The notes beneath the pieces were generated by a model. That model made no database searches and was not told the origin of the DNA. It saw only the letters and a program-made list of their open reading frames with translations. Of a DNA stretch of 64,000 nucleotides, positions 29,338 to 38,617 are shown piece by piece. The stretch is from Trichomonas vaginalis G3 (Eukaryota > Parabasalia > Trichomonadida > Trichomonadidae): contig NC_067205.1 of the NCBI RefSeq assembly GCF_026262505.1, positions 4,216,001-4,280,000 on the forward strand, read 5' to 3'. The position numbers and the translations under genes were made by a program. Positions within the stretch are counted from its first letter, which is position 1. Every line of letters begins with the position of its first letter.

Positions 29338-30206
29338 ATGTTAGAAAAAAAGTTTGCTGACATTGACAAGAAATTTGAGAATGTTTTAAACAAGAACAAG
29401 AGGAAGTTAGAAAATGCTCAGATAAAACCCATACATGACAAGTTCTTATTTGCTCAGAATGGTATAACAGGTCTAATTGCACCACCTGGGTCGGGTAAGA
29501 CTTTCACTTATCTTAAAATGGCTGCACAACAACAAGAACTAGATGAGAAGAACCCATTCTATGAGTTAGTAGTCATTTGTAGTACTTCTGGTCAATTTGA
29601 CCAAACCGTAATTCGTTCAAAGATATTATAAAAAGTCTAAGTTAGTATGTATAAAAGACTCTGAGTTGTTAGATTGGATAAAGAAGTACCAAAGAAGAGT
29701 TTTGAAGTACAATGCTATAAATGAGTATATAAATTCTAAGTTTAAAGACCCAAATGAGGAAATGCAGAGAATATTAGAGAAGAAACACTTCAGAAACAAA
29801 CAGAAAGAGATAGAATACATTTCGAAGAAATTGCAATCTTACGATTGGAAGACTTACCCTCATAGATGTCTTCTTATCTTAGATGATTTGCTCTCATCCT
29901 TTGTTAAAGAACAGAGAACAAGACATGTGTCGAATTCTTAAGAAGCTCAGACACTTTAACATCTCAGTTGTCATTTGTGTACAGACAGCAAAGAGTTTAA
30001 GTAAGGATGTAAAGAGAATACTTACTGATATCATACTTTTCCCTGGATTGTCCGAAGACGATTTCATGGAACTTATGAAAGAGTCCATGGCAGGTAAGTT
30101 TGACAGACATGAACTATGGGAGAAGTACAAAGTCATACAAGACCCTCATACTTCTTTCAGAATTCACATCTACGCGAACAAAGTTCAAATTGTAAAAAGT
30201 CAATAA
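29338..30206 (+). pseudogene. Polinton A packaging ATPase (FtsK/HerA-A32 type), broken
   Basis: Walker A lies in GLIAPPGSGKTFTYLK (about 29470-29520) and a Walker B in RCLLILDDLLSS near 29870, followed by ISVVICVQTAKSLSKDVKRI, the conserved late part of A32-type genome packaging ATPases. The closing DPHTSFRIHIYANKVQIVKS matches the end of the ATPase at 62818. The ATPase would drive DNA into the capsid. A few breaks are present. The start context TTTTTCTAAAAATATG fits the element motif. Confidence 0.75.
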
Positions 30207-30239
30207 AAATAAAGAGTTTTGTGCTGAATTCAATAAAAA

Positions 30240-30425
30240 TATATTTTTAGGGTAGATGGGTATATCTAACCCGATTTCTAACCTCATTTCTACCCCATAT
30301 GTCCTTACTGAAAAAGTACGTGTTCCATATGTCATTTTACTCAGAATTTTACTCAGAATTCAATAAAAATATATTTTAGGGTAGAAGGTTAGATATACCT
30401 CTTTTCTACCCTTTTCTACCTCATT
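30240..30425. terminator. Two GGTAGA-type hairpins
   Basis: Copies at about 30245-30297 (GGGTAGATGGGTATATCTAACC ends trimmed) and 30373-30425 each follow an AATAAAAATATATTTTAG lead. They separate the ATPase end from the reverse-strand region that follows, so they sit between convergent 3' ends. Confidence 0.4.
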
Positions 30426-31345
30426 TCCCCCAGTTATTTTATAAGCGTTTTACATGGTAAACATTGTGAATTCGTGAAATTCTAAACAATTTCGTAGCTT
30501 CTATTTCTTCTGTCAGTACATCGAATGTTTTAACATGCCGAAGGTTTCTTTATATTCTTCTTGACATCTGAAGAAGGAAATCGTCAGCTGTTGGATAGTT
30601 TTTGTTCAGAAATGTCAACATGTCCATTTTATCTTCTGCTGGTTTCTCTACTTCTTTCTTTAAGTCAGCATAGTCGTTTCGCATACGTTCTATCTCTTTG
30701 ACGGAGTAGTTATATTTCCTCATTGCTGCTTTACATTTTGAACATTGTGGGTTCATTTTAGCATTGTACATTGAAATCTTACCTGCTAGTATGACTAAGG
30801 CGTCAATTGCTTCTTTAACTCAAAAGTTGCGGGTTTTATCTGTTCGTTCCATACTTACCTCTTCTATCTTTATCTCTTATCTGCCATACACATTTTGCAA
30901 CTAACGAAACAAAGTTGTCGTAGGTCTTAAACTCAGATTTGTATATGTCAGAGATGTTCTTATATACCATGTCGCAATCTTTGTCCATGACTTTGTGGTT
31001 GCAATGAAATCCAAGAAACTCATAGTTAACCTTTCGTATGAACTTCTTTATTTCTACTGAGTCAGTTGCTTTGACTTCTATTTCATCGAATTCTGGAATA
31101 GTAGCTTTTGTTGTTGGATTTCAGGCAATTTGGGTAAATGGTCAATAATATCCTGCATTTCATAAAGATACTGTTCATTTGTTTCATCTTTCGCACAACA
31201 GTCAAATACTTGTTAAAAGTTCTTGCTTTATCTTCTGGATTTTTGTTTCGAAAGTATATGAAGAAGGAATGAAGCTTTTCATCTCTACTAACATTGAAGT
31301 TGGGTTCATGACTAACGAGTTTGGTGCTGTTGTTGCTAACATGTT
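30426..31345 (-). pseudogene. Polinton A copy of the CxxC coiled-coil protein family, broken
   Basis: The reverse strand carries segments nearly identical to the proteins at 3330 and 54501, for example MNPQCSKCKAAMRKYNYS and a basic C-terminal part. Several breaks are present. Its flanking hairpins are of the GGTAGA type. Confidence 0.65.
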
Positions 31346-31424
31346 CTTACAATAAAAATAAAAAATATTTTTTTAAAAAAACCAACTTTATTTTTTATTT
31401 CGGGAAAACTCATGACAAATTCAA

Positions 31425-31480
31425 GAGGGTAGAAAAGAGGTTAGAAAAGAGGTTATATCTAACCTTCTACCCTAAAATAT
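31425..31480. terminator. GGTAGA-type hairpin
   Basis: GGTAGAAAAGAGGTTAGAAA and the complementary TATCTAACCTTCTACCC flank a short loop, then TAAAATATATTTTTGCC follows. Confidence 0.45.
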
Positions 31481-31585
31481 ATTTTTGCCGAATTCATGAG
31501 TTTTGGTTGAAAGAATACGGTGGAGCCAAAAGTGGCTCGACCTCAAAACAAGCATTTTCTGTATAAAATTCATGAAAATTCATGA

Positions 31586-31642
31586 GGTAGAAAAGAGGTT
31601 AGAAAAGAGGTTAGATATACCCATCTACCCTAAATTATATTT
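31586..31642. terminator. GGTAGA-type hairpin
   Basis: This is a second copy about 160 bp further on, with the same GAGGTAGAAAAGAGGTTAGA arm and a TACCCATCTACCC counter-arm before TAAATTATATTTTTGC. Confidence 0.45.
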
Positions 31643-31705
31643 TTGCTGAATTCAGCAACAAAATTCAAATTGTAAACGGTTTAATAGAAAAAGTGTTATT
31701 TTTTC

Positions 31706-31888
31706 ATGTCCGAAGACTCGAAGGTGCAACACTTCCAAAATACCGACGAACTCAGAAGAGCAGCATGGCAGTATGTTCTTGACAACTTCTTTGAGTTCTC
31801 CAGGACACCTTGGAAAATGCTGAAGAACTCCGACACAGAGAATTTGGAGAAATTGCACTCCAATACTACCTTGACAAACAAAGGGTAA
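31706..31888 (+). CDS. Small Polinton A accessory protein (60 aa)
   Basis: MSEDSKVQHFQNTDELRRAA is soluble and helical. GTGTTATTTTTTCATG precedes the start, a host-initiator-like context shared with the next small genes (31949, 33582, 34507). Several of these products begin MS. The family is unknown and support is moderate. Confidence 0.4.
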   Translation: MSEDSKVQHFQNTDELRRAAWQYVLDNFFEFSRTPWKMLKNSDTENLEKLHSNTTLTNKG

Positions 31889-31948
31889 ACAAAGGGTAAA
31901 AAGGGTAAAATAAGACTAAAAACTTAACGTTTAAAAAGTGACATTTTT

Positions 31949-32149
31949 ATGAGCTCCGAGTCACCGAGAAAACTTGGTCAGATGTTAGCAGCTTACTTCC
32001 CTGAGGAGGATGGAAGCGTTACATACGTAAGGTTCAAAAACAACGAACCTGGAATTGCGTACCAAATTCGCAATTACATGACCATGGAAGAGTACGAAAG
32101 GTTTCTACAAGAGAAACCAGCTCTAAACAACTCAGAAAAGAAAGAGTAA
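31949..32149 (+). CDS. Small Polinton A accessory protein (66 aa)
   Basis: MSSESPRKLGQMLAAYFPEE is followed by a strand-rich part (YVRFKNNEPGIAYQIRNYMT) and a basic end. AGTGACATTTTTATG precedes the start. The context and size fit the accessory block at 31.7-35.6 kb. The family is unknown. Confidence 0.45.
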   Translation: MSSESPRKLGQMLAAYFPEEDGSVTYVRFKNNEPGIAYQIRNYMTMEEYERFLQEKPALNNSEKKE

Positions 32150-32169
32150 AAAGTTTAACTCGTAATTGT

Positions 32170-32814
32170 TTATTTTTTTACTTGTATGGGCAAGCTGCAA
32201 GAATGAAGTCGACTATCTCGTCTTTGTCTTGACCAGTTGGACTGCTCTTGCGAGTACGTCTGTTTTGCGGTCTCCAGCTGGTGTCTGACCTTCGTAATTG
32301 CGCATGTTCTTGAGAGCTCCAACTGTAAATGGTTGTAGGATGAAGAGTCTCTCAGACTGCTTGAGGTAGTCTTCACGGTCACGAACCGAATCTGTGGTAC
32401 GAGTCGAATCGGTCGACCTTAGGGAAGAGACTGAAAGCCTGTCATCTTCCATAGGGGCTGTGGCATACTCTTTGCGTAAACGGTTCAGACCTTCTTCGAA
32501 CTCTTGGTCTCTCTTCGATTGGGATTGAGATTGGAATTGGGGTGGAGGGTTTGACATGAACATCCAAGGGTTAGGGAAGTAAGGCATGGGTTGAGGAGGG
32601 TAGTTTGGAAAGCCTTGTGGTGGGTAGTAAAGCCTTGTGGTGGGTAGTAACCTTGAGGTGGAAATTGGTAGTAATTCGGAGGTCCTTGTTGGAACTGAGG
32701 TTGCTGTGGGTAGCCTTGTGGAGGTGGAACCTGTTGTGGTGCTGGAGCATGCTGTTCTTCTGGCTGTGGAACGGGTTCAGTAGGTGGGACGTCGGACATT
32801 CGTTTGTGTCTTAA
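32170..32814 (-). pseudogene. Polinton A Pro/Gln-rich protein region, broken
   Basis: The reverse strand begins MSDVPPTEPVPQPEEQHAPA and continues with PPQGYPQQPQFQQGPPNYYQ repeats, then a charged part with many Ser/Arg (RLSVSSLRSTDSTRTTDSVR). Low-complexity Pro/Gln/Tyr proteins of this kind are often virion or phase-separating proteins, but I cannot assign it. At least one break is present. Confidence 0.45.
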
Positions 32815-32824
32815 CCGTCTTTGT

Positions 32825-33183
32825 TCTGAAACAATATAATATTGTCTTGAAAAAGTACAACATTGTCTTGAAAAAGTACAATATTGTCTTGAAAAAGTAC
32901 AACATTGTCTTGAAAAAGTACAACATTGTCTGAAAAAGTTCAACATTGTCTTGAAAAAGTACAACATTGTCTTGAAAAAGTACAACATTGTTCTGAAAAA
33001 GTTCAAGACTTGTTCTGAAAAAGTACAGCTGTACTCAAATTTGAGAGACATTGTTCTGAAAAAGTACAACATTGTTCTGAAAAAGTACAACATTGTCTTG
33101 AAAAAGTACAACATTGTCTTGAAAAAGTACAACATTGTCTTGAAAAAGTACAACATTGTCTTGAAAAAGTACAATATTGTACT
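32825..33183. repeat. 21-bp tandem repeat array (minisatellite)
   Basis: About 16-17 units of TTGTCTTGAAAAAGTACAAC (plus one base) run from 32825 to 33183, some with TTGTTCTG in place of TTGTCTTG and one interrupted unit near 33030. Units are adjacent with no spacers. The array lies between the start of the reverse gene at 32814 and the forward gene at 33192, so it sits in a divergent promoter. Frames through it on both strands are repeat artefacts. Confidence 0.85.
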
Positions 33184-33191
33184 GACTCAGT

Positions 33192-33554
33192 ATGGAGCTT
33201 GACCCCTTAGACGAAGCAATTTATCTAATTGAGGTAAATGAAACCGTGAAGGAATATCTCTGCAAGTGCAAACCAAGCAAGTCCATTGGCTTCTGGTTGT
33301 CCAAGAATAGTGTCTTAAAGTTGGAAATTGAAACAGGTGTTGCAATTCAAGTTCCAGAAGGCACTGCATTCGATGATATTAAGGATGTGAAGAAAGAAGC
33401 CCTCTTGAAGTTCTTCATGAAACGTCCTTGGATACTACTTCCATATCGTGAGAGCCCAATTCCACGAATTACACAAATTCTCAGAGCACTACTTCACTAC
33501 TCTGGACAGCCGTTCTTCATAACCTCAGAAGGCGACATCCAACCAATTCAGTAA
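33192..33554 (+). CDS. Unrecognised Polinton A accessory protein (120 aa)
   Basis: MELDPLDEAIYLIEVNETVK, then a CKCKPSKSIGFWLSKNSVLK segment and an amphipathic rest. It has a whole frame directly after the 21-bp array. I see no membrane segment and do not recognise the family. Confidence 0.5.
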   Translation: MELDPLDEAIYLIEVNETVKEYLCKCKPSKSIGFWLSKNSVLKLEIETGVAIQVPEGTAFDDIKDVKKEALLKFFMKRPWILLPYRESPIPRITQILRALLHYSGQPFFITSEGDIQPIQ

Positions 33555-33581
33555 ACATCTCATTTTAACTTCACTTTTTTT

Positions 33582-33866
33582 ATGTTTTTACTCACACTCG
33601 TACTCAACAGGTTTGTGTACAACTATTTCAACTGTGAACCTTGTATTGACCGGTCTTCCTGCAAATGCAAGTTCGGTCAATACACAATTTATGGTGGCAA
33701 GAAAGACAGTGGGGAATGTTATTCTGACATCTGTTGTTGCGCTCGAGAGAGAATTGAAATTCCAGACCCAACTCCAACACCAACACTCAAGTTGCCGAAG
33801 ACTCATGTGAAGAAGAAGCCTTCTGGTAAGTTTCTTATAGCCATCTATATGGCACGCTTTGAGTAA
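33582..33866 (+). CDS. Small Cys-rich Polinton A protein (94 aa)
   Basis: A hydrophobic start (MFLLTLVLNRFVYNYF) resembles a signal peptide or anchor and is followed by eight Cys within about 40 residues (CEPCIDRSSCKCK, CYSDICCCA), then PTPTPTLKLPK and a basic end. CTTCACTTTTTTTATG before the start fits the host-initiator-like context. A small secreted or virion-surface disulphide-rich protein is possible. The opposite strand also has a 94-residue frame, so the call is moderate. Confidence 0.45.
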   Translation: MFLLTLVLNRFVYNYFNCEPCIDRSSCKCKFGQYTIYGGKKDSGECYSDICCCARERIEIPDPTPTPTLKLPKTHVKKKPSGKFLIAIYMARFE

Positions 33867-33889
33867 AAACATTTTTTTTTCTTTTTTGA

Positions 33890-34474
33890 ATGAAGCAAGT
33901 TAAATTCGTCCCACACCAATCTCAATGGACCGATGAAGAGTTTCAAGCTATGGTTGAAGGTGTTGAGAACGACATAGACGGCGAACTTGAAGGAGCTCAA
34001 ACCACAATTGCAACCAAAATTGCACAAGTCAAGGAACAGATAGCTCCACTTAAAGCTACCAAAGCTACTCTTGACCTCATGGATAGTTACCGTTTAGAAG
34101 TAAAGAGTGGAATAAGACAATTAAAATTAAAACTTCTAAACTACGAAGCTATACTCCAAAAGTTAGCAGAAATGAGAAGACTTTACCAGAGCTACTTACA
34201 TGTAAGGGACTTACCTTCAAGCAGTCCGACCAAAGATGAATTTTCTGACATTGTCCCAATTTTGTCCGAAAGTCAGCTCAGATGTTTTGAACTGCTCCCA
34301 ACATATCCAGAATATGAACGTTTGCCTGAACTCTTCCGCAATCTCAAAAAACGTTTTTTGGTTCTCATGTTCGAAACTTTTATCGGAAGAGACAACAAAC
34401 GTTCAGAAGAAGAACAAGATATTATTTTAAACTTGTTGTATGACTTAACCGTCATAACAAGCTTTTTGAAGTAA
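33890..34474 (+). CDS. Unrecognised helical Polinton A protein (194 aa)
   Basis: MKQVKFVPHQSQWTDEEFQA is followed by a long helical, coiled-coil-prone part (residues 25-110) and a globular C-terminal half. The frame is whole. The WTDEEFQAMV start vaguely resembles a SANT/Myb helix, but the rest does not follow. No family is recognised. Confidence 0.5.
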   Translation: MKQVKFVPHQSQWTDEEFQAMVEGVENDIDGELEGAQTTIATKIAQVKEQIAPLKATKATLDLMDSYRLEVKSGIRQLKLKLLNYEAILQKLAEMRRLYQSYLHVRDLPSSSPTKDEFSDIVPILSESQLRCFELLPTYPEYERLPELFRNLKKRFLVLMFETFIGRDNKRSEEEQDIILNLLYDLTVITSFLK

Positions 34475-34506
34475 AACCGTCATTCTCAAACCACTTCATT
34501 TTTTCG

Positions 34507-35200
34507 ATGTCCGAACAAGCACCGAAGCCGAACACAATGGCAGATGTCCTTTCAATGTTGCCAGACAAGCGCCCAGTTCAAATTCAAATTTTGAATTTGA
34601 AAGCTCATCTGACAAACACCGTTAAGACTCTCCAAAGTAGTCTTATGGAAGAGATGACCAAGCTCAAAGCCGATGTCCTCATGAACCAAGCTTCCAATGA
34701 GAAATGCCTGAACGATTTGACGGAAACCTTGCGCATTACGAGAGAGAAACCGAGACCTTGCCAGACTCATCTACCGTTTCTTCGAAGAGATAGACGCCAT
34801 CTGGAAGGTACTCGGAAAGGACAGAACCTCCAACACCGTAATTCGTGAGTACCAAATTGAAGAAGGAATTGTCGAGGAAGAAGAGAAACACGAAGAAGAG
34901 GAAGAGGAAGAAGAGAAACACGAAGAAGAGGAAGTTTGGGCAACCCTTGTTGCGGATGACGGTTATGAAATTTCCCAACCCTACCCATACCAAATCCGCA
35001 ACAGGGAGACAGGCAAGGTTCTTACCCCAGTCCTCAACAACTTGGGACACTTGAACCTTACCCTTCGGAATCGCGGTTCAATTTCCATGGGCAAGCTTGT
35101 CGCAATTCAATGGGTTCCAAATCCAAACAAGAAGACGAAGGTCAGACACATTGACGGTGACAAGCTCAACAACCGTAAGGAGAACCTCGAGTGGTTCTAA
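34507..35200 (+). pseudogene. HNH/NUMOD4-type gene with Glu-rich linker, broken
   Basis: The N-terminal part (MSEQAPKPNTMADVLSMLPD) is helical, a Glu-rich stretch follows at about 34870-34940, and the C-terminal 75 residues (DGYEISQPYPYQIRNRETGK, then VRHIDGDKLNNRKENLEWF) match the NUMOD4 plus HNH_3 arrangement of phage-type homing endonucleases. The gene lies in the accessory block, and its start context CTTCATTTTTTCGATG is initiator-like. At least one break is present. Nuclease activity is not implied. Confidence 0.6.
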
Positions 35201-35249
35201 GAGTAAAAAAATTTTATTTTAGGGGGAAACCCCGAGTAAATTTAGGTGT

Positions 35250-35513
35250 TTAGTTCATTAAGTGGGTTAAATTAAGGGTAATTTGGACAATTAGCTCCCG
35301 ACCTCTGAATTGGACTCTTTCGTCATCCCAGTTGCGTAGGAGGTCGTCCCAGAGGAGTTGGTAGAATTGCCAATCCAAGGACGATTTGTCCTCCCAGGCA
35401 TTGAGGATGTACTGCTCGTAGAGTTTCATGACCTCTGCCTTGCACCAGACACCCTCTCCCTTGGAACGTAAGGCTTCTTCGAAGTGCTCGAATGCGATTG
35501 GCTGCGGGACCAT
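35250..35513 (-). CDS. Unrecognised small Polinton A protein (about 87 aa)
   Basis: I chose ATG 35513 (MVPQPIAFEHFEEALRSKGE) because GTGTCATTTCAG directly upstream matches the host initiator; the longer frame to 35525 would need a non-ATG start. The protein is Trp-rich (WCKAEV, WEDKSSLDWQFYQLLWDDLL) and acidic. The family is unknown. Confidence 0.45.
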   Translation of the reverse strand: MVPQPIAFEHFEEALRSKGEGVWCKAEVMKLYEQYILNAWEDKSSLDWQFYQLLWDDLLRNWDDERVQFRGRELIVQITLNLTHLMN

Positions 35514-35543
35514 CTGAAATGACACTTTTTGTCCGTTTGGTCA

Positions 35544-35651
35544 ATGTTCGTGTCTCGTGTCATAGTCGACGAAAATACAAACAAACAGGTTATATATGAG
35601 TTTGAGACCAAGAATGGTGTAACTCGACCTGTCCGATTCAAATTCGAATAA
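35544..35651 (+). CDS. Very small Polinton A frame (35 aa)
   Basis: ATG 35544 opens MFVSRVIVDENTNKQVIYEF and ends TRPVRFKFE before TAA at 35649. It lies between the starts of the gene at 35513 and the tail of the polymerase gene. It has the look of a beta hairpin protein, but its size leaves it weakly supported. Confidence 0.3.
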   Translation: MFVSRVIVDENTNKQVIYEFETKNGVTRPVRFKFE

Positions 35652-35658
35652 AAATTTT

Positions 35659-37812
35659 TTATTTCATGCAATGTTTTATTTCTGTGCCGTCTTCAAGTAT
35701 GCCCCAGTACTTACGCTTGGAGAGGACATGAACTTCGGTGAAAATTTTGTCCAATTTGAATTGACCCATCTTTTCACCGACCATTCCCATTTCAATGAGT
35801 TTGTTATAGCCTTCTTCGTTCGTCATGAGTGCGTCAATGTTCTCATAGTAAACCTTCACTTTGGATTTGACTTCGGAGAAGAATTTGTTGTAGTTGTCAA
35901 GGACTGCCTTTGCGAACTGAGGATAGGACCAATGTTCGACAATAGGTTTTAATGTGGTTACTAAGCCACTTTGACCTTGAGTGAATTCGTACTTCAAAAC
36001 AAAAGGAGAAAACCTTTCAACAAAGTTGTCGACCTTCTCATAATGTTTACTCTTCATCTCTTGAGGTTTCTTAATGGAATATCCCCATGTCGAATTCATA
36101 AGCAATTTGAGTGTCATTGCAAGTTTGGGGTTTGAAGCTTTCCTAATATCATACAGTTGTTGTATGACTTTTCCAACTGTATAGTTCCTTCCCGAGAACT
36201 CACCATCTTCGTTTGGAATTCCAGTCGGGATATATTGGACAAACCTCATGTACGCAGCGTTAAGGTCGACATAGTATATCTTTTCATATGAGTCAAACTT
36301 GTCGCAACCAATCGGTCCAGTTTGTGGAAATTCAAGTGAGTCTCTTATCTTCTGAGAAACTTCTCCTGTTATCTCATAAACATCGTCGAAGCAACCTGTT
36401 TCATATAAAACCTTCTGACCTAACTCAGATGCTCTCCAATACAATTTGACGTCAATTGGATGTCTCAATGGAAGTTTGTTTATAGCATCTTGAAGTTCTT
36501 GCAACCTCATTGGAAGTTCTTCTGGTTCAGGTTGGTATCCGAACAATCCAACTCCTTTTGGAATTGTGTACTTCTTTTGTACTAGAACTTTGTCTGGAAC
36601 AACTTTTGGTCTTGCTAACAATGAAAAGTTTGTTTCGTCTTTTGGTACAAAAGTTTCTGTCAGCTTGTCATCTGGAATTGGTTCCAACAAACCTTTCTCG
36701 AAAAGAATGTTTACAGCTCTGACAATGTTGCACTTGCCTTTTCCGAACAATGGGTTTGTAAGACTTTCGTTCAACATGAAGTGGTTGTGGACAATTACAA
36801 TCTTCAACCATGGTAAGTCTTTGTCAACAACATAGTCGTCATGTGAAGAACCTTTAGCTGTAGGTATGTTGACTCGGATATTGACATTTGCCAACGGTGC
36901 AATTTTTGCCAATTGACCTCTGAGAATGTACCTTGTTTTCACACATGACTCAAGATACTTCATCTTCTCATCTGTAACAAGACCAGAGTTCCTGAGACAT
37001 GTAAGAATGCAAGGTTCATTGACAATTGTTTCAATTGAATTGTAAATTCCATACCTTGTCAAGTCAATGTCAGACTTATTTATGAAGGGGAAGTATCCAG
37101 CATGTTGTCTGACTGCTTGAGGGTTAGGTTCATACCATTCAAATTTTACACTTGCAATTCCTTCAATTGCATTCAAAATGTCTGAGTCGGAGTCAAACAT
37201 TTGTTCTCTCTTTGTAGTCTTGAAAGCGTCAAGAAGTTTTGCAGCTGTTTGTTCATTGCCATGCGCATAGTATATATGACCATCCAAATCTGTTATGGTC
37301 AATCTGAGATTGTATCCTTTCTTATTTCCGTCTTGTATGGCAGCAAGTACACCCATGAAGCCTTCTTTGTTCTTTCCATCGTCAAAGTTTACTGTAAAGG
37401 TTTGACCAGATGTAATTTTACTTCTAACTTCACGGTACTTTTCATATGCATATCTTGTTCTTTCCATGGGAGCATGTGCATCTTCACCTTTTCCTTTTTT
37501 CCTTCTCAAAGGATGCAATTGTTCGTCATGTTTCCAGTAGAATCTGGCAAAGCCGTCGTGTCCTTCAACTTGAGGTTCAGAAACATTGAAAGGTATGTTC
37601 ATAAGACGTTCTTCTTCTAACCTCTCAAGTCTGTTTGGATAATTGGCGCGCGCGGTTTCCAAGTCCATCTCATAGGTCAGACCAGCCAGTTTGTCATAGA
37701 CTTTTATTGGCTTTCCCTTCCTATATTTAAACTTCTTCGAAACTTTCCAACCATATCTTTCTAACTCTGCTTTTATTCTAGCAGATTTTCTATCCATTCT
37801 ATATGGGGGCAT
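35659..37812 (-). CDS. polB: Polinton A DNA polymerase B, protein-primed type (717 aa)
   Basis: The frame is whole from ATG 37812 (MPPYRMDRKSARIKAELERY). The palm motifs appear in order: motif A YYVDLNAAYMRF near residue 515, motif B LKLLMNSTWGY near 575 and a motif C-like VYYENIDALMTNE near 655. This matches DNA_pol_B_2 enzymes of linear plasmids, adenoviruses and Polintons, which replicate the element from its ends with a protein primer. The N-terminal 300 residues are basic and could hold the primer or its binding region. The start context TTTTTATTTTTATAGAAATG fits the element motif. Confidence 0.85.
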   Translation of the reverse strand: MPPYRMDRKSARIKAELERYGWKVSKKFKYRKGKPIKVYDKLAGLTYEMDLETARANYPNRLERLEEERLMNIPFNVSEPQVEGHDGFARFYWKHDEQLHPLRRKKGKGEDAHAPMERTRYAYEKYREVRSKITSGQTFTVNFDDGKNKEGFMGVLAAIQDGNKKGYNLRLTITDLDGHIYYAHGNEQTAAKLLDAFKTTKREQMFDSDSDILNAIEGIASVKFEWYEPNPQAVRQHAGYFPFINKSDIDLTRYGIYNSIETIVNEPCILTCLRNSGLVTDEKMKYLESCVKTRYILRGQLAKIAPLANVNIRVNIPTAKGSSHDDYVVDKDLPWLKIVIVHNHFMLNESLTNPLFGKGKCNIVRAVNILFEKGLLEPIPDDKLTETFVPKDETNFSLLARPKVVPDKVLVQKKYTIPKGVGLFGYQPEPEELPMRLQELQDAINKLPLRHPIDVKLYWRASELGQKVLYETGCFDDVYEITGEVSQKIRDSLEFPQTGPIGCDKFDSYEKIYYVDLNAAYMRFVQYIPTGIPNEDGEFSGRNYTVGKVIQQLYDIRKASNPKLAMTLKLLMNSTWGYSIKKPQEMKSKHYEKVDNFVERFSPFVLKYEFTQGQSGLVTTLKPIVEHWSYPQFAKAVLDNYNKFFSEVKSKVKVYYENIDALMTNEEGYNKLIEMGMVGEKMGQFKLDKIFTEVHVLSKRKYWGILEDGTEIKHCMK

Positions 37813-37842
37813 TTCTATAAAAATAAAAAAATATTTTTTTCT

Positions 37843-38427
37843 TTACTTTACATAACCGCCTGCTGCCATAAGTCTTTGACGCCAACCCATACCAGCTAAT
37901 GAAGGTTGAGTTGGTTTAGTTTGGAAACTAACCTTTGGTTTTGGTTTATCTTCAGTTTTTGGCTCACCTTCTTCTATCGGTTTTTCGTCACTTTTTGGTT
38001 CACCTGACTTTACTTCACTTGCAGGTATGGTTGTGTCGTCAACATCTTCATAAATATCATATGCCATTTGTTTTTGTTTTCCTTTCAACTTTTTGTGTTT
38101 GTTGTAAAGTTTAGAATATTTCGACTCTAAGTCAATGAGATGTTCTATAATGAACTGTTGGTCAGTGAAGTAAACTTTTCCATCTGTTGTCTCGAAAGCT
38201 CCTTCAGACTTCAATATTTTATTTGTGAGAGTCTGTTTCTTTTTTGAGATACTAGCCGTTCCATTTCTATGAAAAGTGACTTTATAGTTAGGGTTTGTAT
38301 TTCCAGACCTGGCACTTTCTATTATTGAATTTTTCTCTTCATCTGTAAGTTCTTTGACAGGTTTTGACAATGGTTCTGAACTTTTTGTTTGTGGTGTCAA
38401 ATCTACCGTTTCAACTTCTTCGGTCAT
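37843..38427 (-). CDS. Unrecognised Polinton A protein with basic tail (194 aa)
   Basis: MTEEVETVDLTPQTKSSEPL is followed by a Lys-rich middle, an EDVDDTTIPASEVKSGEPKS linker and a closing GMGWRQRLMAAGGYVK. The combination of disordered acidic part and short conserved end resembles virion or scaffold proteins of small DNA viruses. It lies just upstream of the polymerase on the same strand. I do not recognise the family. Confidence 0.55.
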   Translation of the reverse strand: MTEEVETVDLTPQTKSSEPLSKPVKELTDEEKNSIIESARSGNTNPNYKVTFHRNGTASISKKKQTLTNKILKSEGAFETTDGKVYFTDQQFIIEHLIDLESKYSKLYNKHKKLKGKQKQMAYDIYEDVDDTTIPASEVKSGEPKSDEKPIEEGEPKTEDKPKPKVSFQTKPTQPSLAGMGWRQRLMAAGGYVK

Positions 38428-38439
38428 TTCATCTCAGTA

Positions 38440-38600
38440 AAAATTTTAGTTTGGTTTGTTTTCAACTGGTTGTTGTTGTTTTTTAAGTCGGTCTAAAACT
38501 TCCTGAGGTATAGGAGACTTGACAAACACGTGGTTGTGTAACTGCTGGAAGTCGACAAATCCATCTTGAACCCATTTGTCTCAATGCTGTATTGTTCATT
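38440..38600 (-). pseudogene. Small Polinton A gene region, broken
   Basis: The reverse strand carries coding-like pieces (DGFVDFQQLHNHVFVKSPIP, a Lys/Gln-rich end) after a start at about 38600 preceded by TTTTTTACTGAGATGAAATG. At least one break is present. The function is unknown. Confidence 0.3.
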
Positions 38601-38617
38601 TCATCTCAGTAAAAAAT

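Noticed and set aside
32825-33183. CRISPR array
   Set aside because: The 21-bp units are directly adjacent with no spacers, and the genome is eukaryotic. It is a minisatellite.
35671-37620. Forward-strand frames opposite the polymerase gene
   Set aside because: They are antisense shadows of a whole 717-residue polymerase gene with palm motifs on the reverse strand.
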